Shown: positions 1-7,099, numbered from the stretch's first letter. The stretch is 18,451 nucleotides of DNA from DUUI01 sp964627845 (GCA_964627845.1 CAZVKL010000020.1:1-18451), one strand, 5' to 3'. Translations and numbers: made by a program. The notes: generated by a model not told the origin, from the letters alone.

Positions 1-15
1 ACAAGGATGGAGACT

Positions 16-41
16 GGCGAGGTTAAAAACTCGCCTTTTTT
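16..41 (+). terminator. Intrinsic terminator of an upstream plus-strand transcript
   Basis: The stem GGCGAG (16-21) pairs with CTCGCC (30-35) around an 8-nt A-rich loop and is followed by a run of T from 36. The T run is on the plus strand, so the hairpin ends a transcript entering from left of the window. It overlaps the last codons of the minus-strand P-loop gene. Confidence 0.75.
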
Positions 42-544
42 ATTTCTTCTTGATAATCATCATTAATTAGCACATAGTTCAGATTAAACTTCTTAACATT
101 CTCTAAATTGATCTGATTATCACGCTTAATCCTTTCTTTGAGATTTTCATCCTCAACTAATCGTTTTTCAATAATATTGGAATGATTAACAACTTGATCA
201 AAATGATTATCAAGATAGTTTTGACTTAGAACTAACCAAACATGTTTGATATGTTTTAAGTACTTATCATCAAAATCATCTTGAAAGTCATAAGGAATAT
301 AGAGTCCCTCAACAATCAGATTCTGATCATTCTCAATGACTGTTTTGATCATTTCTTTTACGATTGGCCAAAGATACTCTGTTAATTTTTGATCATCATA
401 AACCGTGAGGTCGGTTTGTTGACTACGAATCAATCCCATCTTTAAATGGTCCAATGATAACGTTGGCCATTTCTTTTGTTCTAATAAGTGTTGTGCAAGA
501 ATTGTTTTCCCTGAATGGCTCGCACCTGAAATTATTATTACCAT
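23..544 (-). CDS. P-loop ATP-binding protein (kinase-like), unknown substrate
   Basis: This 173-residue soluble protein begins with a beta strand and a Walker A loop, GASHSGKT at residues 7-14. A DHLKMGLIRS segment follows near residue 32, and a hydrophobic strand with a possible Walker B-like acidic end (LIVEGLYIP) lies near 75-83. The layout is that of small P-loop kinases (adenylate kinase or 2-phosphoglycerate kinase-like proteins of Clostridia), which phosphorylate small molecules; the substrate cannot be told from the sequence. AAGGAG lies 4 nt before the ATG, which fixes the start. The gene diverges from the MFS exporter across 73 bp. No terminator is seen on its own strand; the hairpin at its 3' end points the other way. 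Confidence 0.8.
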   Translation of the reverse strand: MVIIISGASHSGKTILAQHLLEQKKWPTLSLDHLKMGLIRSQQTDLTVYDDQKLTEYLWPIVKEMIKTVIENDQNLIVEGLYIPYDFQDDFDDKYLKHIKHVWLVLSQNYLDNHFDQVVNHSNIIEKRLVEDENLKERIKRDNQINLENVKKFNLNYVLINDDYQEEIKKASF

Positions 545-559
545 AATGCTCCTTTTTAC

Positions 560-588
560 TTGAAGTTATCTTAATAAAAGAATATCAT
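560..588 (+). promoter_or_regulatory. Probable promoter of the MFS gene
   Basis: TTGAAG (560-565) and TATCAT (583-588) are separated by 17 bp. They match the sigma-A consensus at 4/6 and 5/6 positions. The expected transcript would start near 595, just before the AAGGAAAG ribosome site. The -10 box lies inside the palindrome at 579-593. Confidence 0.5.
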
Positions 589-593
589 ATTCT
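579..593. promoter_or_regulatory. 15-bp palindrome over the MFS promoter, candidate operator
   Basis: AGAATAT-C-ATATTCT is a perfect inverted repeat with 7-bp arms around one base. It lies in the divergent intergenic region and covers the predicted -10 box of the MFS exporter. This is where a repressor would block transcription. The regulator is not encoded next to it and is unknown. Confidence 0.4.
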
Positions 594-617
594 CATTGTT
601 TCTAAAGAAGGAAAGCT

Positions 618-1841
618 ATGAATACACTCTGGACAAAGAATTTTACAATCATAACGATCGGTTCAATCGTTTCAATGTTAGGTAACGCAATCGCAGGATT
701 TGCGTTAGGAATATTAGTCTTAGACTTTACCCAATCGACCTTTGCGTTTGCCCTATACATGGTCATCTACAATTTACCAAGACTAATCGTTCCAATGATT
801 GCCGGTACCTTATTAGATCGTTTTTCAAGAGTCAAAGTCATATACACTTTGGATTTTTTATCATCCATTTTGTTCGCATTCGTCTTTATTGGCTTATTAA
901 ATAATTTATTTAACTATGTGTTTCTATTAATCCTAGCTGCAACCATCGGCATTATCGATTCAGTCTATTCGGTCGCTTATGATAGTCTCTATCCGACGCT
1001 TATCAGTGATGGACAATATTCTAAAGCGTATTCAATTTCATCCATGATCTATCCAATGGCGGCCTTGATGACCCCCATTGCTGCACTCCTCTATAAAACA
1101 ATTGGGATTGAAGTTTTGTTTGTTCTCAACGCTATTTCATTTTTTATTGCTGCACTCTTTGAAACACAAATTAAAACAACTGAAAGCCATGTGGTAGAAA
1201 CAAAACACATTCAGTTAAATGAATTTATAGATGAGTATAAAAAAGGATTTAACTACTTATTGAGTGAAAAAGGATTATTAACCATTACCATCTTCTTCTT
1301 TGCTAATTCCTTATTTCAAACGTCAGTGTCTCAAACTTTAGAAATGCCCTACTTTAAATCAACAGCCACATTAGGTGTCTTTATCTTTACCCTTGTCCAC
1401 TCAGCCAACACATTAGGACGCTTTATAGGGGGTTTATTACATTATAAATTTGTGATTGCATCTCATTTAAAATTTAAAACCGCCATGTTTGTATATACGA
1501 TTATCTGTTTCTTGATTGGAACCAACTTATACATGCCCGTCCCAATCATGATTGTCTTTAATTTTATGACAGGGCTTCTATCGGTCACTTCATTCAATAT
1601 TCGTATTTCGTCAACACAAGCGTATGTTCCAAATGATATCAGAGGACGATTCAACGGCTTATTTCTAACAATCACAACCTTTGGGATGATTATTGGGCAG
1701 TTAATCAGCGGAGTAATCGGTGAATATTTTGATATTCGACACGTCGTTTTCTTTGCTAATATGATCACCTTAGCCCTCACATATTTAATTGTTTATAAAA
1801 ACAGAAAACATGTTGCCCCAATTTATAATGAAACCATCTAA
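618..1841 (+). CDS. MFS transporter, drug-efflux-like
   Basis: This 407-residue integral membrane protein has about 12 hydrophobic helices and the layout of the major facilitator superfamily. Helix 1 begins at about residue 8. The loop after helix 2 holds LLDRFSRVKV, the usual short A-like motif. A long cytoplasmic loop (about 185-215) splits the two halves, and the second half has an IRGRFNGLF motif before helix 11. Members of this branch (MFS_1/MFS_3, macrolide-efflux-like) export drugs or other small molecules by proton antiport. The substrate cannot be assigned. AAGAAGGAAAG precedes the ATG. The gene is alone; the next gene has its own promoter. Confidence 0.85.
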   Translation: MNTLWTKNFTIITIGSIVSMLGNAIAGFALGILVLDFTQSTFAFALYMVIYNLPRLIVPMIAGTLLDRFSRVKVIYTLDFLSSILFAFVFIGLLNNLFNYVFLLILAATIGIIDSVYSVAYDSLYPTLISDGQYSKAYSISSMIYPMAALMTPIAALLYKTIGIEVLFVLNAISFFIAALFETQIKTTESHVVETKHIQLNEFIDEYKKGFNYLLSEKGLLTITIFFFANSLFQTSVSQTLEMPYFKSTATLGVFIFTLVHSANTLGRFIGGLLHYKFVIASHLKFKTAMFVYTIICFLIGTNLYMPVPIMIVFNFMTGLLSVTSFNIRISSTQAYVPNDIRGRFNGLFLTITTFGMIIGQLISGVIGEYFDIRHVVFFANMITLALTYLIVYKNRKHVAPIYNETI

Positions 1842-1854
1842 TTTGAGATAGTGA

Positions 1855-1885
1855 TTTACCACTTTCTTTTTAACAAGCGTATAAT
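1855..1885 (+). promoter_or_regulatory. Promoter of the DUF1858-DUF438 operon
   Basis: A perfect -10 box TATAAT lies at 1880-1885. The best -35 is TTTACC (1855-1860) with a long 19-bp spacer, so the -35 is weak and the promoter may need an activator. The GGAGG ribosome site follows at 1896-1900. Confidence 0.5.
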
Positions 1886-1896
1886 AAAGTTATACG
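1878..1896. promoter_or_regulatory. 19-bp inverted repeat over the -10 box, candidate operator
   Basis: CGTATAA (1878-1884) and TTATACG (1890-1896) are perfect 7-bp arms around TAAAG. The repeat covers the -10 box and the expected transcription start of the DUF1858-DUF438 operon. It could be a dimeric repressor site, or a small hairpin in the 5' leader. It does not match any operator consensus I can name. Confidence 0.45.
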
Positions 1897-1907
1897 GAGG
1901 TAACATT

Positions 1908-2141
1908 ATGAAAGTGATAAGTTTACACGATAAAATCTATGATATTGTCAAAGAATATCCTGAAATAAGACAACTCGTTATCGATTTAGGATTTGTCCAT
2001 ATGCAAGAGGACGCAATGCTAAATACCGCAGGAAAAATAATGACATTAGCCAAAGCCGCCAAACGCCATGACGTCAGTTATGACGATTTTAAAAATGCAT
2101 TTGAACCACACGGTTTTCAAATTAAGGAACAAGAACTATGA
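1908..2141 (+). CDS. DUF1858 domain-containing small protein
   Basis: This 77-residue protein starts MKVISLHDKIYDIV and fits DUF1858 along its whole length. The family is small and helical, often found beside or fused to DUF438 and hemerythrin-like domains, and its biochemistry is poorly known. The start at 1908 is chosen because CGGAGG lies 7 nt upstream; an in-frame ATG at 1851 would lie upstream of the promoter and has no ribosome site. The stop overlaps the next start as ATGA, so the two genes are co-translated. The pairing suggests that the DUF1858 protein works with the sensor encoded next. It has no cysteines, so a disulphide or metal-thiolate switch in this protein is unlikely. Confidence 0.85.
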   Translation: MKVISLHDKIYDIVKEYPEIRQLVIDLGFVHMQEDAMLNTAGKIMTLAKAAKRHDVSYDDFKNAFEPHGFQIKEQEL

Positions 2142-3361
2142 GTGATGTCATTAATAATCGTCAACAAGAAGTCGAAATCGATAAAACTCGATCTAAAAAA
2201 CTAAAAGAATTAATCTTAAAACTTCATGAAGGTGCATCAGAAGAAGAAGTTAAAAAAGAATTCAAAGAACATTTTGATGGAGTGAGCTCAAATGAAATCT
2301 CTCAAATGGAAAATGATTTAATGAGCGAGGGAATCGACACCCAACAAATCATGCGCTTATGTAATGTACACGCCTCATTATTTAGAGGCTCAGTCGATGA
2401 AATTCACAGTATGAGTTTAGATGAACAACAAGTCGGTCATCCAGTGCGAGTCTTAAAAGACGAAAACTATGCCATCAAACAATTATTAGCTTCGATGAGA
2501 GAAAAAGTCGATAATTACTCAATTGAGAATAAAAGTTCGCTTCTCAATGATTTTCAATTATTATGGGATATCGATAAGCACTATCTTCGTAAAGAAAATA
2601 GTTTCTTCCCATTAATGGAAAAATATGGTCATACCGCCCCACCAAAAGTTATGTGGGGAGTCGATGATGAAATTAGAGAATTAATCAAACAAACAAAACA
2701 ACTCATCCAACAAGATCAACCATTTGTTGTGTCCTTCAACGAAATGGAATATGAAATCTTAGAAATGATCGTCAAAGAGGAAGAAATCCTCATCCCTCTA
2801 GTAATGGATATTTTCACAGAAGATGAGTGGTTACAAATTGCTGAAGATTCCATCGAAATTGGTTACACTCTAGTATCACCCGAAGCCAAATGGGTCCCAC
2901 AAAGAAAATCATTTGTTGAAAGATACAAAGAAGACCAAGATTTAAAAGAAAAAGATACAAAGAATATACATTTTGATATTGGATTCTTAAACAAAGAAGA
3001 AATCGAAAAGATTCTTAATACCATTCCATTAGATATCACCTTTATTGACGCACAAGACTCGGTTAAGTATTTTAATCAAGCTGTTGATCGTATCTTCTCA
3101 CGAACTAAATCTGTCATTGGTCGAACGGTTCAAAACTGTCATCCACCCCATTCAGTCGATACTGTTGAACGCTTATTAGCCGATTTTAAATCTGGTAAAA
3201 AAGATTCTGAAGCTTTCTGGATTCAAAAACCAGGTATCTTCATCCATATTGCCTACTATGCGATTCGAAACCAACAAAATGAATACATCGGTTGCCTAGA
3301 AGTAACCCAAAACGTTCAACAATACCGTGATTTAGACGGTGAAAAAAGATTATTAGATTAG
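2138..3361 (+). CDS. DUF438 - hemerythrin-like - PAS sensor protein
   Basis: This 407-residue soluble protein has three parts. DUF438 occupies about residues 15-90 (RLCNVHASLFRG at its end). A hemerythrin-like HHE region covers about 95-245, with H101 and H148 near acidic residues (H148-YLRKEN, later EEEILIP) that could hold a di-iron site. A C-terminal PAS domain at about 280-395 carries C334-H-P-P, a highly conserved motif of this family. A charged linker separates the HHE and PAS parts. No kinase, DNA-binding or membrane segment follows, so any signal must be passed to a partner. Di-iron and PAS domains point to sensing of oxygen, nitric oxide or redox state; this is inference. It overlaps the DUF1858 gene by 4 bp. 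Confidence 0.85.
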   Translation: MSDVINNRQQEVEIDKTRSKKLKELILKLHEGASEEEVKKEFKEHFDGVSSNEISQMENDLMSEGIDTQQIMRLCNVHASLFRGSVDEIHSMSLDEQQVGHPVRVLKDENYAIKQLLASMREKVDNYSIENKSSLLNDFQLLWDIDKHYLRKENSFFPLMEKYGHTAPPKVMWGVDDEIRELIKQTKQLIQQDQPFVVSFNEMEYEILEMIVKEEEILIPLVMDIFTEDEWLQIAEDSIEIGYTLVSPEAKWVPQRKSFVERYKEDQDLKEKDTKNIHFDIGFLNKEEIEKILNTIPLDITFIDAQDSVKYFNQAVDRIFSRTKSVIGRTVQNCHPPHSVDTVERLLADFKSGKKDSEAFWIQKPGIFIHIAYYAIRNQQNEYIGCLEVTQNVQQYRDLDGEKRLLD

Positions 3362-3386
3362 AACCATTAACATGGTTCTTTTTTTA
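3360..3386 (+). terminator. Terminator of the DUF1858-DUF438 operon
   Basis: AGAACCAT (3360-3367) pairs perfectly with ATGGTTCT (3372-3379) around a TAAC loop and is followed by a T run to 3385. The stem starts in the DUF438 stop codon. The loop also holds most of the -35 box of the psuK promoter. Confidence 0.9.
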
Positions 3387-3395
3387 TGTTATAAT
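3367..3395 (+). promoter_or_regulatory. Promoter of psuK-psuG with extended -10
   Basis: TTAACA (3367-3372; 5/6 match) and TATAAT (3390-3395; 6/6) are separated by 17 bp. TG at 3387-3388 makes an extended -10. Transcription should start near 3402. This means that the upstream in-frame ATG at 3372 is not transcribed. Confidence 0.8.
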
Positions 3396-3425
3396 AAACT
3401 TAAGTTTGAAAATAAACATTTGTTT
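3396..3425. promoter_or_regulatory. Two AAAC-N4-GTTT palindromes, candidate operator of psuKG
   Basis: AAACTTAAGTTT (3396-3407) is a perfect 12-bp palindrome at the predicted transcription start. AAACATTTGTTT (3414-3425) has the same outer bases and sits just before the ribosome site. Their centres are 18 bp apart, about two helical turns. PsuK carries an N-terminal winged-helix domain, so it could bind here and control its own operon; that is inference. Confidence 0.45.
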
Positions 3426-3437
3426 GGAGGTGATATT

Positions 3438-4550
3438 ATCTTAAACGAAGCTCAACAAAAAATCTTAGACCTACTAAGAGAAGATCCCTACTTATCTCAA
3501 CAAGAGATAGCCAATAAAGTAGGATTGTCTAGACCAAGTATTGCTAACCACATTTCACAATTGATTGATATAGGCTATATTGTCGGAAAAGCCTATGTTC
3601 TTAGTGAACCCAAAGAAGATTTAATCATCTGTATTGGAGCATCAAACATTGACCAAAAATACACAGCTTATCAAGACATTGTCTTTGAAACATCCAACCC
3701 AGTCTCAGGCTCTACCTCCATAGGTGGCGTAATTCGTAATATTGCCGAAAACCTAGGACGACTCAATCAATCAGTCTCCTTAATTTCCTTAGTTGGCGAT
3801 GATATAGGAGGTCAACATCTAGTAGATGAGATGAAGTCTCTTGTCAACACCAATCAAATTGAAAAAATATCCAATCAAAATACTGGTACCTATACAGCAA
3901 TACTTAATCCAAATGGCGATTTAGTCTGTGGCTTAGCCGACATGGAAATCTGTCAACTGATGACAAAAGAGTGGGTAGCTAAATACGAAAAATATTTATC
4001 CCAAGCCAAAATGATTATCGTCGATACAAATGTCCAAGCCGATTGTATAGATTATTTAATCCAGTTTTGTCAAACCCATCAACTCCCATTATTTATTGTG
4101 GGTGTCTCAACCATAAAGATGAGTCATCTACCTAAACACCAACTTCAAATTGAGTGTGGTATCTTTAATCTCGATGAGTCACAAACCTATTTCAACTCGA
4201 AAGCATCACCAAAAACACTGGTCAAGAAATGGCTAGAGATAGGTTTAAAACATGTCATAATCACTCAAGGAACAAAAGATGTTGTTTATGGCCATCAAGA
4301 ATCAATCACCTCAATTCCTATCTACAAAACAGAGAATGTAGTCGATGTGACTGGGGCTGGCGATAGCTTTATTGCTGGATTAATCTATGGATTAAATCAA
4401 AATAAAGATTATATAAGTTCAATACACTACGGCCTTGTTAATAGCCATCACACCGTCTTAAGTACTGATTCAGTAAGAACCAATTTAAGCAGTCAATCAT
4501 TAGAAAAAGAAATGGAGCACTATAAAAATGAATCAATATCTACAAATTAA
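3438..4550 (+). CDS. psuK: Pseudouridine kinase with N-terminal HTH domain
   Basis: PsuK phosphorylates pseudouridine to pseudouridine 5'-phosphate, the substrate of the PsuG enzyme encoded next. Residues 1-58 form a winged-helix DNA-binding domain (LSQQEIANKVGLSRPSIANHISQL), as in the HTH-fused PsuK of other Bacillota. The remaining 310 residues are a PfkB-family sugar kinase, with a Gly-rich first signature (IGGVIRNIAENLGRL) and the second signature D303-VTGAGD309, where D309 is the catalytic base. The start is unusual: the strong site GGAGGTGAT (3426-3434) is followed in frame only by ATT (3435) and ATC (3438). Family proteins begin M-(L)-N-E, which matches ATC at a 7-nt spacing. The ATG at 3372 lies inside the promoter. 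The 3' end overlaps psuG by 23 bp. Confidence 0.85.
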   Translation: MLNEAQQKILDLLREDPYLSQQEIANKVGLSRPSIANHISQLIDIGYIVGKAYVLSEPKEDLIICIGASNIDQKYTAYQDIVFETSNPVSGSTSIGGVIRNIAENLGRLNQSVSLISLVGDDIGGQHLVDEMKSLVNTNQIEKISNQNTGTYTAILNPNGDLVCGLADMEICQLMTKEWVAKYEKYLSQAKMIIVDTNVQADCIDYLIQFCQTHQLPLFIVGVSTIKMSHLPKHQLQIECGIFNLDESQTYFNSKASPKTLVKKWLEIGLKHVIITQGTKDVVYGHQESITSIPIYKTENVVDVTGAGDSFIAGLIYGLNQNKDYISSIHYGLVNSHHTVLSTDSVRTNLSSQSLEKEMEHYKNESISTN

Positions 4551-5448
4551 TCAAGAAGTTCAAAATGCACTAGACAATAATCTACCAATTGTTGCTTTAG
4601 AATCAACCATTATTTCCCATGGAATGCCTTACCCACAAAATGTTGAGATGGCTAATAAAGTAGAAAATATTATTAGAGAACAAGGTGCCATCCCAGCAAC
4701 TATCGCCATCATGGATGGGAAAATTAAAATCGGTTTAGACCAAGAAGACTTACACACATTGGCCACTGCCAAAGATGTTTCAAAAGTATCTAGACGAGAT
4801 TTAGCTGCCATCCTCGCCACTAAAAAAATAGGTGCAACGACCGTCGCAGCAACAATGATTTGTGCAGATTTAGCCAATATTAAATTCTTTGTTACAGGAG
4901 GTATTGGGGGTGTTCACCAAGGATATCAAGAGTACATGGACGTCTCAGCAGACCTAGAAGAATTAAGCCAAACTCCAGTTACTGTTATTTGTGCCGGTGC
5001 TAAATCAATCTTAGACCTTCCTAGAACTCTTGAATATCTAGAAACCAAAGGAGTTCCAGTCATTGGGTATAAAACCGATGAGCTCCCTGCCTTCTATACC
5101 CGAAAAAGTGGTATTAAGATTGTCTTAAGAATGGATGAACTTGATGATATTGCTCAGTTTGTCTATACTAAAGAACAGTTAGAACTCTCTGGTGGTAATC
5201 TAATCGTCAATCCTATCCCAAAAGAACATGAACTTGATAAAGATTATATCGATTCACTTATCAATCAAGCTCTAGAAGAAAGTCATCAACAAAACATTCT
5301 AGGTAAAGATGTGACACCATTCTTACTCGCTCGAATTGTTGAATTATCTGAAGGTAAAAGTTTAGAAGCGAACCTTCAACTTGTCTACAACAATGCGCTA
5401 GTTGGAGCACAATTAGCTCTATTACATAACAAAAAGAGAAATGTCTAA
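4528..5448 (+). CDS. psuG: Pseudouridine-5'-phosphate glycosidase
   Basis: PsuG breaks the C-C glycosidic bond of pseudouridine 5'-phosphate reversibly, giving uracil and ribose 5-phosphate; in the cytoplasm it completes pseudouridine salvage after PsuK. The 306-residue length is typical. Family landmarks are present: ALESTIISHG with E25, KVSRRDLA, GATTVAATM, FVTGGIGGVHQG, D138-VSAD142 (metal site region) and CAGAKSILDLPRT with K159. E25, D142 and K159 correspond to the catalytic Glu31, metal-binding Asp149 and Schiff-base Lys166 of the E. coli enzyme. GGAG lies 10 nt before the ATG, inside the end of psuK, so translation is coupled. The stop codon lies in the loop of the shared terminator hairpin. 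Confidence 0.95.
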   Translation: MNQYLQINQEVQNALDNNLPIVALESTIISHGMPYPQNVEMANKVENIIREQGAIPATIAIMDGKIKIGLDQEDLHTLATAKDVSKVSRRDLAAILATKKIGATTVAATMICADLANIKFFVTGGIGGVHQGYQEYMDVSADLEELSQTPVTVICAGAKSILDLPRTLEYLETKGVPVIGYKTDELPAFYTRKSGIKIVLRMDELDDIAQFVYTKEQLELSGGNLIVNPIPKEHELDKDYIDSLINQALEESHQQNILGKDVTPFLLARIVELSEGKSLEANLQLVYNNALVGAQLALLHNKKRNV

Positions 5449-5466
5449 GCAGGCATTTCTCTTTTT
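5431..5466. terminator. Bidirectional terminator between psuG and the YczE-like gene
   Basis: AAAAAGAGAAATG (5431-5443) pairs perfectly with CATTTCTCTTTTT (5454-5466) around a 10-nt loop. Both strands end in a T run, so it can stop transcripts from either side. The stem arms are coding sequence of psuG on one side and of the YczE-like gene on the other, and both stop codons fall in the loop. Confidence 0.85.
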
Positions 5467-6089
5467 AATAGCGGTGTCCATAATTTCATAAATAAACCAA
5501 TCATTGGACTAAAGATCAACATCCCAATGATGGTCCCTTCTCTAACCGTCATCGTTCCTCTAAAAACAAAGAAAATAATCAATGCCATCGCAACACAGAA
5601 GAAATCAAAAGCCTGCCTGATGTGAACAAAGGAAAATTTTGTTCTTTGAGCGATAACTAAACATAATCCTTCTAATGGGAAGGTCATGATATTTAAGACC
5701 AGTATCCCAGCAATACTACCGGCTAAGAAGGCATTACCGATTATAAAGAATACAATTTGTAGGAAGTAATTATCCAAATGAAAATTACTTAAAAACGTAT
5801 AATATGAGAAGTTGACAGCAACCCCTAATAATAAGCTCATTGGAAACTGAAAGATAATGCTCCAGTGAGTTTGTTTACGTAAGATTAATAGTTGAAGAAT
5901 AAGACAGGTGGTATTTAATGCAATCCCCATTGTTCCTATTTGAATTCCAATCACTTCTGCTGATGATTGAGTCAGTGCATCCCAGGCACTGACACCAATG
6001 GCGACTTGCATGATGAGGGCTGCCCCAAACCCAGTTCCAATAATAAATAATACGAGTAATACTAATCCTTTGACATTAACTTTGGTCAT
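5445..6089 (-). CDS. YczE/YitT-type integral membrane protein
   Basis: This 214-residue protein has about five hydrophobic helices. It starts with a helix at residues 8-28 and ends with a short basic tail. The motifs GVSAWDAL after helix 1 and REGTIIGMLIFSPMIGLFM near the C-terminus are typical of the YczE family of Bacillota (related to YyaS and YitT). The molecular role of the family is not established; transport or membrane assembly is possible. The start overlaps the upstream oxidoreductase gene by 14 bp and has AGGGGAG before it, so the two genes form an operon. The 3' end overlaps psuG by 4 bp tail to tail. Confidence 0.75.
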   Translation of the reverse strand: MTKVNVKGLVLLVLFIIGTGFGAALIMQVAIGVSAWDALTQSSAEVIGIQIGTMGIALNTTCLILQLLILRKQTHWSIIFQFPMSLLLGVAVNFSYYTFLSNFHLDNYFLQIVFFIIGNAFLAGSIAGILVLNIMTFPLEGLCLVIAQRTKFSFVHIRQAFDFFCVAMALIIFFVFRGTMTVREGTIIGMLIFSPMIGLFMKLWTPLLKREMPA

Positions 6090-7050
6090 ACTCCCCTGCT
6101 TTCTCCAATATTTCGACGACGTTTAAACTATGATTTAAATATTGATCACGAGACATAAAGTCTCTAGTTTCAACCATCTCTTTAAAAACTTCTAACTCAT
6201 AGGACATATGATGCGTTTGATCAATCGAAAGTGTTTCTACTTGCGCTTCTTTTTGATTATCCATAATGTGTCCTCTAAACTCTACTTTTTGACAACGACC
6301 TAACGATGAATCACTCACTTCAATCGTCCCTAATTCCCCTTGAATGATGCCATACGATTCACTTGAACTATCTTTTGCGCCTATTAATACACCAACAAAG
6401 TCCTTGTATTGTAACAATAAAACACCACTTGTATCAACTTTATTATAGCCACGATTCGCATAATAAGTATAAGACTCTGGCATCCCAAATAATCCAAGGA
6501 CAAAATGGATATTATACACATTAATATCACGCAATGCACCACCATCAAAAGCTGGATCAAAGATATTGGTCTGTTGTTTCTCCATATAGAGTTGGTAACG
6601 CGATGAGTATTGAGAGAAGTTACAATTAATTATCTTGACCTGTCCAACTCGATCAAGGTTTTCTTTAATAATCTGATAATTAGGTAAATGAAGTGTCGTA
6701 ATCGCTTCAAACAAAAATAATTCTCTTGATGAGGCGATCTCAATTAATTCAATTAATTGATCCTTTGTTGACACAAACGGTTTTTCACAAATAACATGCT
6801 TATTTGCTAATAAGGCTTGTTTCGCTTGAGAATAATGCAATGAATTTGGACTGGCAATATACACTGTATCAAAAACGTCTGAATTAAGTGCTTCGTCTAA
6901 ATTATCGAAATGATGGACTCCCGATACAAATTCTCTGGCTTTTTCTAATGAGCGTGAGTAGACTGCCACATGTTCTACACCTTTGACTTGTTTTACTGCA
7001 TCTAAAAATCTTCTCGTGATTAAACTCGTTCCAATCGTAAGTAATTTCAT
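6076..7050 (-). CDS. Gfo/Idh/MocA family NAD(P)-dependent oxidoreductase
   Basis: This 324-residue cytoplasmic dehydrogenase has an N-terminal Rossmann fold (about 1-120; MKLLTIGTSLITRRF is a slightly unusual glycine loop) and a C-terminal alpha/beta domain. The segment ASPNSLHYSQAKQALLANKHVICEKPF holds E89-K90-P91, the family's catalytic Lys motif. GGALRDINVYNIHFVLGLFG is the usual start of the second domain, with the conserved Asp and a His four residues after the Tyr. Relatives oxidise or reduce sugars, inositols or dihydrodiols; the substrate is unknown. The start at 7050 is chosen because GGGAGG lies just upstream; a second in-frame ATG four codons earlier would overlap that site. It is followed by the YczE-like gene. 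Confidence 0.85.
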   Translation of the reverse strand: MKLLTIGTSLITRRFLDAVKQVKGVEHVAVYSRSLEKAREFVSGVHHFDNLDEALNSDVFDTVYIASPNSLHYSQAKQALLANKHVICEKPFVSTKDQLIELIEIASSRELFLFEAITTLHLPNYQIIKENLDRVGQVKIINCNFSQYSSRYQLYMEKQQTNIFDPAFDGGALRDINVYNIHFVLGLFGMPESYTYYANRGYNKVDTSGVLLLQYKDFVGVLIGAKDSSSESYGIIQGELGTIEVSDSSLGRCQKVEFRGHIMDNQKEAQVETLSIDQTHHMSYELEVFKEMVETRDFMSRDQYLNHSLNVVEILEKAGEYDQS

Positions 7051-7099
7051 GCTTCCTCCCAATAATAATCGTTAATCAAGTATTCTTCGTTTAACTATT

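Noticed and set aside
1463..1780. Antisense open frame of 105 codons inside the MFS gene
   Set aside because: No ribosome site, promoter or recognisable protein; it mirrors a hydrophobic coding region. Similar antisense frames in psuG, the permeases and uppP were rejected for the same reason.
1850..1863. Hairpin AGTG/CACT after the MFS stop as a terminator
   Set aside because: Only four base pairs with no GC-rich stem; too weak to support.
1851..1907. In-frame upstream start that would extend the DUF1858 protein by 19 residues
   Set aside because: It precedes the -10 box and lacks a ribosome site; CGGAGG fits the start at 1908.
3372..3437. Upstream in-frame ATG at 3372 as the psuK start
   Set aside because: It lies inside the promoter and the preceding terminator, before the expected transcript start, and has no ribosome site.
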